Assembly (NCBI GenBank): GCA_047495785.1 | Contig: JBLDXI010000033.1 | Span: forward strand, 2,356,001-2,420,000 | Direction of reading: 5' to 3' | DNA length: 64,000 nucleotides | Source: Lepidodermella squamata | Lineage: Eukaryota; Gastrotricha | Shown here: positions 45,111 through 56,373 of the stretch, piece by piece | Layout of the letters: every line of letters starts with the position of its first letter | Position numbering within the stretch: the stretch's first letter is position 1 | Position numbers and translations under genes: made by a program | Notes under the pieces: generated by a model | What the model saw: only the letters and a program-made list of their open reading frames with translations | Told to the model about the DNA's origin: nothing | Database searches by the model: none

Positions 45111-46081
45111 CTAAGCATGTTTCGCAATGTTCTCTGAGTGAACGTTTATCACAGCATCAACGATATATTTCTCGATTGGAGCAGAATTCTCGCGTTCAAT
45201 CGTGAGTTCGTAGCCACTGGGTGAGATCAAATATGCACGGTCGTAACGAGAAACCAGTTCATTTGCTACTACTCCATCGTGGTTGTAGCGAGAAAGAGCT
45301 CGGCGAGCTTTCTCCAATAACCGATTGTGATCAGTTTCCAACTTGAAAGAAATCAAAGTGCCACGCGCGCAGTACGCCGCCTTAATAAAGCCAAGAGGTT
45401 TAGGTACCTAAAAATGGGTTTTCAATACCATTACGTAGTAAGATAAGGGTAAACCTGGGAAAGAGTCAGAGTTAGCTTGCTATCGTCTGATGAAATTTTG
45501 TGCTCTGACATTTCACGCCACGGAACATAGTAATCGGACACCGCAGCGGCCAAATATAGCATTACCCTGCTCTCAAGTGACTGCGTCAATCGCGCCACTT
45601 CGATAAGGAGATACAAATATTCGGTCACAGTATTAAATGTAATCTCTAACAGCCTCGACTTGTATTTTTGGGCATTTTCCAAGGCAGCTTTTAGGGAAGA
45701 ATTGGGACAGAGGTCGCTATCAAAATTAGCCGCCATGAAATCGGTATCGACATTTTCAGTATCAATCGCCCGTATAAATGGCCGCTTGGAGCCCTTTCGG
45801 TGCAGAAATATCACATGGTATCGCCCAGTTTCGAGGAAATATTCGGTAGACAAGGCACCGCGAAGACCTGTTGAGAAGTTGTCGAGAAACCGAACTGATT
45901 TTTGCTCGAGGGGAACCAAAGTTCCGCCGGAAGTGACCACAACCAACCGAGCATCTGAAGTTTGGCTCAACATTTGAATGAATTCTCTGACTCGAGACAA
46001 CTCGGACGTCATATCAGTCTGAGCCACACCCCATCCGCTCGATGCGAAAAATTCGACCAACTCGCCGTTAGACTGATCCAT
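45111..46081 (-). CDS. PPCS: Phosphopantothenate--cysteine ligase
   Basis: Two exons, 46081-45455 and 45407-45111, giving 307 residues (human 311). PPCS couples 4'-phosphopantothenate to cysteine, the second committed step of coenzyme A synthesis; animal enzymes prefer ATP. The signature [20 protein letters not shown] followed by [12 protein letters not shown] is the nucleotide/phosphopantothenate-binding start of the fold. [13 protein letters not shown] is the conserved central motif, and the second exon gives [24 protein letters not shown] and DGVVANEL. The gene sits between ALG1 (97 bases upstream) and EPS15 (73 bases downstream), all on the minus strand, which suggests co-transcription. 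An acceptor-like TATAG lies at 46103-46107, 21 bases before the ATG. Confidence 0.95.
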
Positions 46082-46178
46082 CGGTTAAAAAAAAATAAAA
46101 CTCTATAAACGATGAGCATTATTTCGATGATGGAATATGTTAGATTTCATTATTTGTCATGAATTGCACAAAGTTTTA

Positions 46179-47564
46179 TCACTTCTCGAATTTTTCAATG
46201 AGAGGCAACGCGAATTTGGACCAGTTGCCGCGCCACCGGAATGTCGGCTCGTTGGAATGCTCACGAAGATGCCGTCGCATTTTATCGAAATCGCTCGGAT
46301 TAATTGAGACGTGGCACAGGTGACTGAAGAGATCGTCGGCCGAACGGAAAACCAGCCCGTTTTCTTCGTTGACCAACTCTGGCAGAGATTCGTAATCGCC
46401 GCGTGCTAAAACAGGCAGGCCAGCGCCAATCATGTCAACAACTTTCATCGGCAGGTCGAGACCGGAGGACGAATAGTGGCAGCAGACTCCAATATCAGCA
46501 GATCCCAACATCAGGGCGTAATCAGCAACGCTCAGCCAAGGGGCGATGAAGCTGATATGGCTCCATTCAGCTTTATCAGCCCGTTCTAGAAATTTCTCGC
46601 GAAGAGGACCTTTGCCAGTTACTACGACGACCAGGTTGGCGAGAGAAGCCGGTGAGGATTCTATGGCTTTATCGTACCGGTCGAGGGCATCGAAAAACTG
46701 CGTGAAATCTTCATCAGGGGTCCAAGATGTCGAGCTCACAACCAGCAGAGGCCGATTTTTCAATAAAACAGCATCCTTTGCGCCTGATGAAGCGGTGAAA
46801 GCTGTCTCCTTGGATGACTAGAAATAAATAATATTAAACTTGAGGAATTTTCAAGAAGGAACGTCTCACAATACCTTTCCGCGAAAGCAGGGATATTCTT
46901 TGCCCATTCGAGTGAAAAGGTCATGTTTCTGAGAAATTGTGGCTGGTTTGAAAACCTCCCGAGGTCTGTCATACACTGTGACTGCATCAATGCCCCAACG
47001 ATTCTTCAAATCACGTGCCATGGCCTCCGAAACGCAAAAACTAGCCGAGGCCAGATACCTGCCACAAAGCCGCTCAAGTAGTTTAGTAAACCATACGAAA
47101 GGATGGTATTTTGACACCGCCAGCGCGAGAAGCGAGTACGCATAGTTATGAAAATCAACGATAAGATAAATACGAAAAATCAAGGCGAAAAGGCCGCAAA
47201 TAGGCAGTGTCGGAAGAGCCGGCGGGTTTTGAACCAGGATCAACGAACATTTCCTAGCATTAACAACGAGCGACCACAACAGTAACCAAGCCAGCCAGAA
47301 AAATTTGAAAACATAGCCGATGAATCGCGGAACTTTTGACATCCAAGGCGGGGCCTCGGAAAGCGGGCAGATGTCGATGTTGACCTGAGATGAAAAATCC
47401 GCGGGTCTTTTGCCGTCTGGTAGGTAGGCTATGACTTTGACATTGTAGCCGGCCTCAGCTAAGCAAACGCAGTGATACCGCATACGCGGGCTGTGATTGA
47501 TATCGCCGAGAACTACGACGCAGACCGAGCAAGCTCGGACTCGTGAGCGAAAAAAATCCAGCAT
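46179..47564 (-). CDS. ALG1: Chitobiosyldiphosphodolichol beta-1,4-mannosyltransferase
   Basis: Two exons, 47564-46875 and 46817-46179, giving 442 residues (human 464). ALG1 adds the first mannose, from GDP-mannose, to GlcNAc2-PP-dolichol on the cytosolic face of the ER. Motifs include VVVLGDINHSPRMRYH at the start, LILVQNPPALPTLP, DFHNYAYSLLAL, SASFCVSEAMARDL and, in the GT-B acceptor domain, SSTSWTPDEDF, VVTGKGPLREKF and HYSSSGLDLPMKVVDMIGAG, which is diagnostic. Hydrophobic segments lie near residues 80-135 (FFWLAWLLLWSLVV and nearby), fitting ER-membrane association. The ATG at 47564 is chosen because it starts the conserved region; in-frame sequence continues upstream without a clear start. 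First gene of the ALG1-PPCS-EPS15 series. Confidence 0.95.
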
Positions 47565-48678
47565 AAATTGATAAATTAAAAGCCTAAAAAAAGAAAAATA
47601 TGACAAATTTGTTAAAATTTTCTCGATTTGTTTTACTTTTCGCTGTGCAAACTTGCAACAGATAGATGTTACAATGAGAAAAAGAAAGCGAGAGGAAGAT
47701 TCGAGAGCGACAGGAAGCTGCGCCCGTAACAGCAAGAATACGATAGTCATCATCAGATTGATAGAATATAAGCTTTCATTACGACAATATGATTATTATA
47801 TTCTTACGATAATGTAGATAATGTTAATAAATGTTCATCTCATCTTCGATTTTACAACCAGAGCAGACACAAGAAAAACTTGCTGATTTGACTGCGACCG
47901 AGCTTTTGCACTTCAACAAAACAATGAATTTATTACAGCTCCAAGATGATGACGGTGACTGTATTTACATATCTCATGCACAACACTAAAAGAGATTACG
48001 ATCCAGCTAAAACTAATTTCAAATAGATAGATGTTCCAGCTTTGCAACAGCATGATTCATTATTGAAAGGAAAAAGCTACAGATCGAACAATATCCGGCT
48101 GAGAGAAGATGATGGCCAAAAACATAGAGGTATAAGCCTTGCGTGCTTGAATGTGTGACTATCGGAGTTATCACGAAATGATAATGAAATGGTACATTAA
48201 CGCGCGGAAGGTAAAATAAATAAGTAAATAGTAAGTCCAATATATATGTGTGTAAGTAATTGATATATATGGTTATTCAGAATGCTCAATGATGACAACG
48301 ATTCGGCTTTTTAATTATTCATTATTCCCGCAATAAAATAAAAAATATGTTACGTAGGGGCGGGCGCAGTGAAAAACGCAGGAGCACCTTGCTTGCTACT
48401 GATTATTACCAATATAACCGCCAATATTTTATCATTTTTTTAATGTTTTGTAACAAAACTCGAGAAGCCGTGTAATAAACAAGTGAGAAAGGTTGCCTGC
48501 TCCACCTTCTCCATAAATAATAGTTATATAACATTACGCCAAACAGAAACATATCAAGAGAGCTTTTGAATCATCGTTCGTTTTTTCCACAATTTTATGT
48601 CGAATATAAAGGTTTGGGTAGCAAAGTTTGTATTCTTCTGCAGTCGAGATTTAGGTAAATGGTTAGATTTCCTCGTAG
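47565..48678. other. Intergenic, ALG1 to FCHO
   Basis: About 1.1 kb of AT-rich sequence, with the FCHO 3' UTR on one side and the putative promoter of the ALG1-PPCS-EPS15 unit on the other. No gene or RNA recognised. Confidence 0.5.
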
Positions 48679-51600
48679 TTAAACGTAAGCGAGTTGAGAT
48701 GGTCCATCCGGTTCGACATCGTACCGCCCAGACTTGAAGAGCTTGCGAAAGAGCGACATGCGATAGTGCGCGATGGAGACGAGGTCGAATTTGAGAGCAC
48801 TGAATAAATGGCCCTCGCCATCGAAGGTGACGCTGAGCGGAAGGTGCGGCGGGAACGACCGGGTAGTGTCTTTGAAGCGCAGATCAGCGTTGATGAGGAA
48901 GTCGGGTGACGACGCCGTCAGGTCGGGCAGTTGCCATGAGATTCGTCCTGACGCCGCGTCGAACTGGGTCGAGGTCGGCGTGGCAGTCACGCCTTCGAGA
49001 TTGTCGACGGTGAGAGAGACTGAAGGGTTTTTCAGAGGCACGGGGCACAACGATACGCCGCGGTGTCGCACGACCAGGTGCAGCGCCGCCGCTTTGCCAG
49101 GCGGGGCTTCACTGCCGACCGCCTGTTGCCACCGGTAAGACACGGCTAGAGGCGATGCGTGCATACAGTTTTCCGGGCGCAGTTCGTACTTCAGGATATC
49201 GATGTTAAAATGAGAATTATTGCGGTGAGCTTCGAACTGCTTAGCTAAATGCTCGGCTAAGGCGGTCATTTCGAAGCGATATGCTAGGGAATCTGCAAGC
49301 GGTGAGCTGCAAAAAATAAGAAAAATTAATTCAATAAAAATAAGTATAATTGATTTAGCTTACGGAATTTGAGCAACTAATTGGCGATAGTGGTGGACTT
49401 GATGTAATCCGCGAACGGGAGAGACGCGGAACATAAGCGGGTGGGGCAGCGTTTTAGAAGCATCGTTGCCGCGAGCGATGTCAGTCATCATGCGCGCGAA
49501 GCCGGCCGGAAATGACACAGTCAGTCGACCAGCCACTTTCAGCCCGCAGCACTGAGAGCTCTCCAGACCACGACACACTGCGTCGATTGTCTCTGAGAAA
49601 GATACAGCGATCGGAATTGCGGCGTTTTCGTTTTGCAAGTGGAGAGCTGCGTCGAAAGGGCTCGGCCCACGAGAAGTCGCAGTTATCACCACACTGTTAT
49701 TGCTTCCCATCAATTCGTTCGCCGGTGTTTGGCGCGATGGTGTGTTGTTAGCGAAGGACGGTGACGAAGCCTCTGTGCTAATGACCGGAATATTTGAAGT
49801 GGTCATCGGCGATTGTGAGACCGAAGTTTCGTCGCCTGAACTGCTGTGCGGTGGAGAAATAAACGCAGTCCCACTCGACGTGGCCTGCGGGGTGTGTGAC
49901 CTCGGCCTGATTATCGGCAGCGCACTGGTGCTCTGACTCATCTGCAGCGGCTTTTTCGGCATTGCTTCCTGAATTTCGTCGACTTCATCGTTAGAGGACG
50001 AAGCAGCAGCTCCATTGCTACCATTCCCATTCACCACTGTAGCTGGAGATGCGGCAAGATTTGACGTTATAGAGTTCGAGGTTGTTATCGAAACTTCCGG
50101 AATCGATGCCAATACAACCGACGCACTTTCAGGCTGACGACGTAAGGTAACTTTTTCCGTATTGGTTTGCGGATCTACCATAGTGAAACGAGTCCTGGCC
50201 GGCGGTGGTGGCGGCGGGCCTGTTCGCACCGCTGGGGGTGGTATGACTGGCGGGGTGGCCTTAGGAGGAGGAGATGCGACGCGGTCTCCCACTGGTGGGA
50301 AATTCAACGGCGACACCGGAGGCGAGGGAGGTTTCGGGGTTTGAGTTCGACGCTCAGCAACCGGGGGCGGCACATTCGATGAAGAAGGAGCAGGCAGAGG
50401 CAGGTCGGGGAAAGCAGAAAATAATGCTTGGATTTCTTGAGAGGTGGCTGGTGTAGTGGGCCTCATGGTACTAGGCACATTCGATGACATTGAAGTCGGG
50501 GTTGGAGAAACGTATAAAGGGTCGAAAGCTTTATTGATGTCTTCAGGAGTCATCGATGTCGATAAGGGAGATCGGTTGAGTTCGAACGATGACTGACTTC
50601 CAGTAACAAAAAAATGATTGTTCGAGCCGCTAGAAAAAATACATTGAACTATCTATCATATACCATCTCTTAAATAAATACCCCATTGAGACGGATTTCT
50701 TCATGGTCCTCTTTTGCTTCGGCTCGACCTGACCAACCGGGTTTAATGTAACATTGCGCATTATTTGTGTTATGTCTTCAACGGTGCCATATCCATTGTT
50801 GTTGGCTTCGTCCTTCTCTTTGATTTTAAGCTGCCGAAACGCTTGAACGCCATCGTCCGAGTCTGAATCGAAGCTATCGTCGTCGTCGTTTGCTGGCGCT
50901 CCAGCCTCACCGTTGTGATGGCCATTTGAGTCGAGATTCTGAAAACCTCCCGAGCTTGCTAAAGCATCCGTGCCTGGTTCAGGAGTTTCATTAGATATAG
51001 AGTCCCCATCGATGCCGGCGGGGTCAGACGGATTTTCGGCTTCGCTTGCTGCCGGCACGTCTTTCGAGGCACGCTTGTTCTGTTTACCCTTGCTCCGTGG
51101 TTTCACGATATTCCAAAAATCTAAGCGGCGTCGAGGTAACATGTTAGCACTAAATAAAAATGTAATTCAGCATAAACTTGCTGTTTAATGACGACGTGGT
51201 AGCGGCTGATGTTACTGCGGCCGCAGACTGGCGGTTTGGCGTTTCGAACGGAATTAAATCGGGCTGGGATAAAGCACCAGGTAGCGCTGGAGCTGCTAAC
51301 GGCGGTAGTTGTGAAAAGTCTGGTTCCTCAAATTCAACAGCAGCTGCAGGTACAAAACATAGAAAAACAACGGTTTAATAAGCCAGCCAATATATGCAAA
51401 TCGCCAAGCCATCGCCGCGTACGCTACGGTCTCGTAATGGCAGTAGGAAATGCAAGTAGAACAAACATAAATACACCATTTACAGGTTATGAAATAGTTT
51501 CTTCAATTTATGAATATGAGTGGTAAAACGTAGAAGCGTTACAGTCTTGGCCCAGAAAAAAAGCAACAGACACACAGATCGGTCAAAATTTACCTGGGAA

Positions 51601-52822
51601 TTCTGGATAATGCAGCATCCCAATTTACAACAAACGGTAAAATTCAACGTAAAATCCACGTATCACCAATTACACAAGCGAACGAAAATATCTACTCACT
51701 AACGATGCATATTTTTTTCTATTACAAACCTGGCCTGTCTGATCCCGTTGTTCTGGTTTTTATGAATATTTCAAGAAGTTTTTCCCGACTGAGCTCGGCA
51801 ATATTGGCTCGAGAATCTTCTTCTGCTTTCATTATTAGCCGCCTCGCATTTTCGATCACTTCGAAATAAGCGGCGATGAATGACTTCATTTGATCTAGAT
51901 GTGCTTCTTCGATCTCTTGAAGGCGCTGTAAGGAACATGTGAATGAGCATGTCAGCTTGCTTTTGTTACAATATAACTTACAATGCAGGAGTCTTTCATT
52001 TTTCTCTCAAAATCTTCCCGAGTAGAATTGAAGCGCTCTATGATTTGCCGGTAATCTTCGCGAGATTTTCTCACTCTTGCTTCCAGCTGCGCATTAATGA
52101 TAATAACTGTTTACAAATTGACATTATAAAAGAATTACCCTATCCAGCTCCTTTTGTTGTGGTTGCGTTTCAGCGCGCCGAGCTTTTTCAAACTCAATGC
52201 TTCGCCGATGATATTCTTCTTTGCAGCGTTGCAAATTTACGCTCAATTCACGAACAGTTTTCATGAGCTGCTCAGTGGGAGCTTCGGTGTCTCGTACTTG
52301 TTTCTGCCTTTCCTTTTGCTGTTCACCATATTTGTGAACACGGCCCATCAAATCCTGCAACCGCTTAGCGGTTTCGCCGTAGTGATTCGACATGTGCTCC
52401 GCATAGGTTTTCAATAGTAAGGATAAAGGCGTGAAAGAACTGGAAGAAATTCTAAATCGTCAGAAACGCAATGAATATTTCAACAAATAAACTTTACCCG
52501 ACAGAGGGTGCAGTAGCAGCAGACGTTGCCTTGGTCGATATGAGCTTTTTGAAATTATTGCTAGCCAATTCATTTATAGCAAATCTAACAGCATAAATCA
52601 CACAATAATAGCAATACATCACTCTACTCAAAAAACTTACACAGCTTGCACGAAATCACCGAACTCCTTCGACGCCAAAACACCCTCCTTGAAGTTGTGA
52701 TAAATTATCTCAAACCCATTATTTTTGTCGCCCTGAAAGAACGAATGGATGGATACATTTCAAAATTTCGCCGCATGAACATTTCAACATACCCAGAAAC
52801 TTTCCGCAAATGAAAGTGTCAT
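48679..52822 (-). CDS. FCHO: FCHO-family F-BAR and mu-homology endocytic protein (1112 aa)
   Basis: Ten exons, 52822-52793, 52732-52641, 52584-52498, 52439-52139, 52086-51982, 51925-51730, 51343-51178, 51149-50682, 50629-49364 and 49306-48679, all phases agreeing. FCHO1/2 (muniscins) nucleate clathrin-coated pits: the F-BAR domain bends PI(4,5)P2 membrane, the linker activates AP-2 and the mu-homology domain binds EPS15. MTLSFAESFWGDKNNGFEII is the FCHO N-terminus (compare MSFYFVEHFWGEKNSGFEVL). The F-BAR domain runs to about residue 275, ending with GSDRPG and EFEE as in vertebrates. The linker, about 275-800, is Ser/Pro-rich with RRRLDFWNIVKPR and several Pro runs (PPPPPPARTRF). The mu-homology domain is about 805-1112 (e.g. 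CCGLKVAGRLTVSFPAGFAR, NIDILKYELRPENC, ISWQLPDL). Longer than human FCHO2 (810 aa) because of the linker. Confidence 0.93.
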
Positions 52823-54664
52823 AACAATTTACGTCAATCCTTCATCGAATGTAATTTAACGCCTAAAATATCGGAGTGTGCTATTTTTGAAGAAACCGAT
52901 AAAGAAAGGGGCAAAATGCAAGATCGCTCCCATCGAAGATTTGACATTCTCTCAATCAAGTAGAGCGCAGTGGTTCGCTGTGAATATCTCGGCCAATCCA
53001 AGAGGTGACGACCATTGCAGCCGAAATTAGTAATCGTTCAAGGCAGATCTGAAACATAAAAAATTGAAAATGATTTGTTGACCTAATGCGTTCGAGAGGA
53101 TATCTCTCTATTTTAAGCGATTGCTCAGTATTAGAAAAATTGCATCAATTTGATTCAAATGGATTAACAAAGCATCATGGCATCGTATTACTTTTGATGT
53201 AAAAAATGTGGCTTACATAGTGGCTTACATATTTCTTGTGATGAAGTCCAGAATCCATAACAGCCAACAGAACAGGGTAACGGCTAACACATAATTTGGC
53301 GCTAATGATATCCAGCCTTGAGCAATACCCAAAGTGGAAGTTTTCCATAAGCCATAAGCCACGTGACAAAAAGCGAATAAACGGCGTATCGTAGATTAAG
53401 ATGAAACTCCAAACCACAAGTATTCGATCGACAGAACATCTTTCACTCGAGTAATCTAATACCTTCGAGAGCCAGATTTACCTGACGCGACTGGTCGAAT
53501 AATTTATGATGAGGTTGATTCTTGCCGGCAAGTGATCAAATCCTCAGTCCCCAGAGATGCATAAACACATCATGGCATCAATAAACAACAATAAGAATTG
53601 TTGTAAGTCTGTAGATGTAATACGTCAACAAGAGAAGCTCGTCGATTTAGCGAGGTTTATTACCCTTGCTGCAGGGTGCAAGATATTGTCCGTTAAATGT
53701 ATATGTAGAAGCCTTGCAGCGGAATAGTAACGTTCAGAGTTAACCTTTGAAATGCTTTGAAAGCATGAAGCATGAGGCATGCGTCGACGGGGTGTAGCGG
53801 AGTCCTGCGAGGCGAGCGGAACCCCGCGCGGCTTCTAATGATATTTAACCTTGCCACATATTAATTTTCCTCATTTTTGTAAATTAAATACTTTGAGCAA
53901 CGAAAAGTCATATTGCATATCGTACAATCGAATGGATGCGTTATTCAAGAGATAAATGAGCAAAAAGAAAAAATACGTGGTTGAAAGTCAAGTCTGTGGT
54001 CAGTCAGTCGGTTTACAGCGGGTCCCATACAGCGGTCAATATGATCGAAACCTAACTGTCAGTTGTCAGTTGACTCTGCTAGTTAATCACCAGTCGAGAA
54101 GACCGGCAGCAGTAGTTATCGGTAGCGAGTAGTTTGAGTTTAGGGTTAGGGTTAGGGTTGGAGTAAATGTTAAAACTCGTAGCTCCAAGATTCAGTTTGG
54201 TATGATTGATGGTTATTGATTATTATACCTTGGATTGGCTATTTAGCGGCCTTCCGGCAAACGGGCGCAGATATTCGCACCGAGTTATAGTGGCAAGCTA
54301 GCTCGTCTTGACCACGATGAATTCGCTTTCTTGTTCTGCCTTTAACATAGGTCCTCGGGGATCTTCGTAAGATTCTGTTTGGGATCTGTTTGATGGCAAG
54401 TCGTCCTATTTGGTTGTACGAGGTTTGCAGGCAGCCCTTTTTTGTCCATCAATCTTGCGAAAATAGACTCTATGCTGATCTTTATAATTTTCTATGTTAC
54501 AAAGAACTGTAAGGTGTAAGGAACATGGAATTGCACTCTTAAGTGAACTTGATATTAGCTTATTTTGGAATTCATGTAGCAAATAATTCAATAGCTCTGA
54601 ATATAATGTATAACGTGTATCTCTTACCATTCTTATCAATCTTAGAGGCATTCGGTGAATTTTA
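52823..54664. other. Intergenic, FCHO to IDI1 (divergent)
   Basis: About 1.8 kb between divergent genes with no supported coding frame. It contains a short TTAGGG run (54144-54163) and a 24-base sequence also found near 44943. Confidence 0.5.
54144..54163 (+). repeat. Interstitial telomere-like repeat, (TTAGGG)3
   Basis: Three perfect TTAGGG units followed by a TTGGAG-type degenerate one, inside intergenic DNA. Too short to be a chromosome end; consistent with a repair scar or chance. Confidence 0.6.
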
Positions 54665-55417
54665 ATGTATCGTTTGAAAAGTGTTACCAACCTTGTCCAT
54701 TTCGAATGTCTCGAACAATTTTGGTTCCAATCTATTCCGAAGCGCGGTGCTCATTCTGTGATTGATCCATGCATTCTGGTCGATGAAAATGACAAAAATA
54801 TTGGCATTATATCCAAAACTGACTGCCATTTGTTAACTAACATCCACCGGGGAATGCTGCATAGGGCTTTCAGCGTGTTCCTGTTTTCTTCGGATCGAAA
54901 AACCATGCTGCTTCAAAAGCGAGCTGCTTCGAAGGTAACATTCCCTAACATGACTTCGAATACTTGCTGCAGTCATCCTCAAGCTAATTTCGACGGCGAG
55001 GCGGATGAAAACGAAGCTACTGGCGTCAAGAGAGCAGCGTCTCGCAGGCTGTCGTTTGAGCTCGCATTGCCCTCTAATATTGTGAAACCAGATGATATGC
55101 ACTACATAACGCGAATTCATTATTACGTGCGAAACGTTCCAGAAGATGGGAAGTTTGGCGAGCACGAGATAGATTATATATTATTTGCATTTGCGGACTT
55201 GCCAACGAGCTCTCCCAATCCTGATGAAGTTTCCAAGTGCTGGTATGTGAATCGTGAGGAGCTTCAATCTATGCTGAACAAAAGGCCTCAAGATTTTACG
55301 CCGTGGTTTCGACTAATCGCCGATAACTTTCTATTCGATTGGTGGTCTAGTATTCATAAATTACAAAGTATTGTTGATCATAAGAAAATTCACAATTTTT
55401 GTATTTTGAAGTCATAA
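54665..55417 (+). CDS. IDI1: Isopentenyl-diphosphate delta-isomerase
   Basis: Single exon, 250 residues. The enzyme interconverts isopentenyl and dimethylallyl diphosphate for isoprenoid synthesis (dolichol, ubiquinone, prenyl groups). The Nudix-like core is intact: RGMLHRAFSVFLFSSDRKTM, the catalytic Cys in TSNTCCSHP (Cys102 by alignment), AASRRLSFELAL, and GEHEIDYILF with the metal/proton-transfer glutamates Glu166 and Glu168. TPWFRLIADNFLFDWW is the conserved C-terminal block. The N-terminal ~30 residues are hydrophobic and basic, so a mitochondrial or peroxisomal leader is possible, and no PTS1 is present. Acceptor-like CTTAG lies about 20 bases upstream. MRPL13 begins 106 bases after the stop on the same strand; no AATAAA lies between. 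Confidence 0.96.
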   Translation: MYRLKSVTNLVHFECLEQFWFQSIPKRGAHSVIDPCILVDENDKNIGIISKTDCHLLTNIHRGMLHRAFSVFLFSSDRKTMLLQKRAASKVTFPNMTSNTCCSHPQANFDGEADENEATGVKRAASRRLSFELALPSNIVKPDDMHYITRIHYYVRNVPEDGKFGEHEIDYILFAFADLPTSSPNPDEVSKCWYVNREELQSMLNKRPQDFTPWFRLIADNFLFDWWSSIHKLQSIVDHKKIHNFCILKS

Positions 55418-55502
55418 TGCAATGTTTATCGAGGTGCTTCCACAGTCATCAGCTTCCTGGTCAAAAATGTTGGTCTCGATCACATTAATTGATGCATCTA
55501 TG

Positions 55503-55513
55503 TTTTTATTTAG
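55503..55513 (+). promoter_or_regulatory. Strong acceptor site in the IDI1-MRPL13 gap
   Basis: TTTTTATTTAG lies 10 bases before the MRPL13 ATG in a 106-base gap, as expected for a trans-spliced downstream cistron. Confidence 0.5.
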
Positions 55514-55523
55514 ATATTACGTA

Positions 55524-56227
55524 ATGTCTTCCTCGATAATAACACCTAAACATCGTGTGCAGCAATGGATGACGTTTGCACGATCATGGTGGCTTTATGA
55601 TGCGCGTTGGCAATGCGCTATGAAATCAGCGGAGCGTGTAGGAATTTACCTGGAGGGTCGACACAAACCAATTTATTCGCCGTTAAGTGAGTGACATCAT
55701 TTACATGAGAATGTGACTATGAGTAACAGCTTGCTTATGCGATAGCTGACTGCGGTGACTACGTTGTTGTTATGAATGCGCGCCACATTGCTATGGAAGG
55801 CGAGCTATGGAAGCATTGGGCCTATTTCTGGCATACTGGGTACCCTGGGCGGCTGCACAAATGGCGTGCGTGGCAGCTGCACGAAGAAGACCCGACGAGA
55901 ATCATAAAAAAAGAAATCTATCGCCGCTTGCCAAAAAATTGGAGCCGCCAGCGTGCAATGGCTCGGTTGTTTGTCTTTCCAGACGCTGAAATTCCAGAGG
56001 ACGTCATGAAAAACATCAGCGATCAAATTCGTCAGATTCAACCGGTTCCCAAGCGTCTTGACGAATATTCTCAAGAAGAGATCAATTCCTTCCCGCAAAT
56101 CGCTAATGTGTATGTTTCCGTTTTATCTGTCACGAAGTCATCAATTGAGTTTGTATTTTTTAGGCCCGATGATCACACCGAAAAATATATTGTTGTCGAT
56201 GAAAGTGGTGCTACGAAGAAAAAATAG
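55524..56227 (+). CDS. MRPL13: Large mitochondrial ribosomal subunit protein uL13m
   Basis: Three exons, 55524-55686, 55746-56109 and 56164-56227, giving 196 residues (human 178). uL13m is an early-assembling protein of the mitochondrial 39S subunit. Signatures include QQWMTFARSWWLYDARWQ, LEGRHKPIYSPL, DCGDYVVVMNARHIA, FWHTGYPGRLHKWRA, EIYRRLPKNWSRQRAMARLF and the C-terminal PKRLDEYSQEEINSFP. The last intron can also be read through in frame, but splicing GT|GTATGT...TTTTTTAG gives ANVPDDH, matching the P-E-D region of orthologues. The start MSSSIITPKH aligns with the human MSSFSRAPQQ. It overlaps no neighbour; the GluN3-like gene ends tail to tail 146 bases away. AATAAA at 56298-56303. Confidence 0.94.
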
Positions 56228-56373
56228 TCAAACATTTCGGAAACTTAATTTGTGCTCAAAATAATGTAGTTTTATCGATATAAGTGATGATGATAATAAT
56301 AAAAAATTCTGGATTACGTTATTGTTATCGTTTATTTAAAACAGCAGCTGTCTCAATTGTAACAAAAGATAAA

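Noticed and set aside
54144-54163. TTAGGG run as a real telomere
   Set aside because: Only three units with ordinary genes on both sides.
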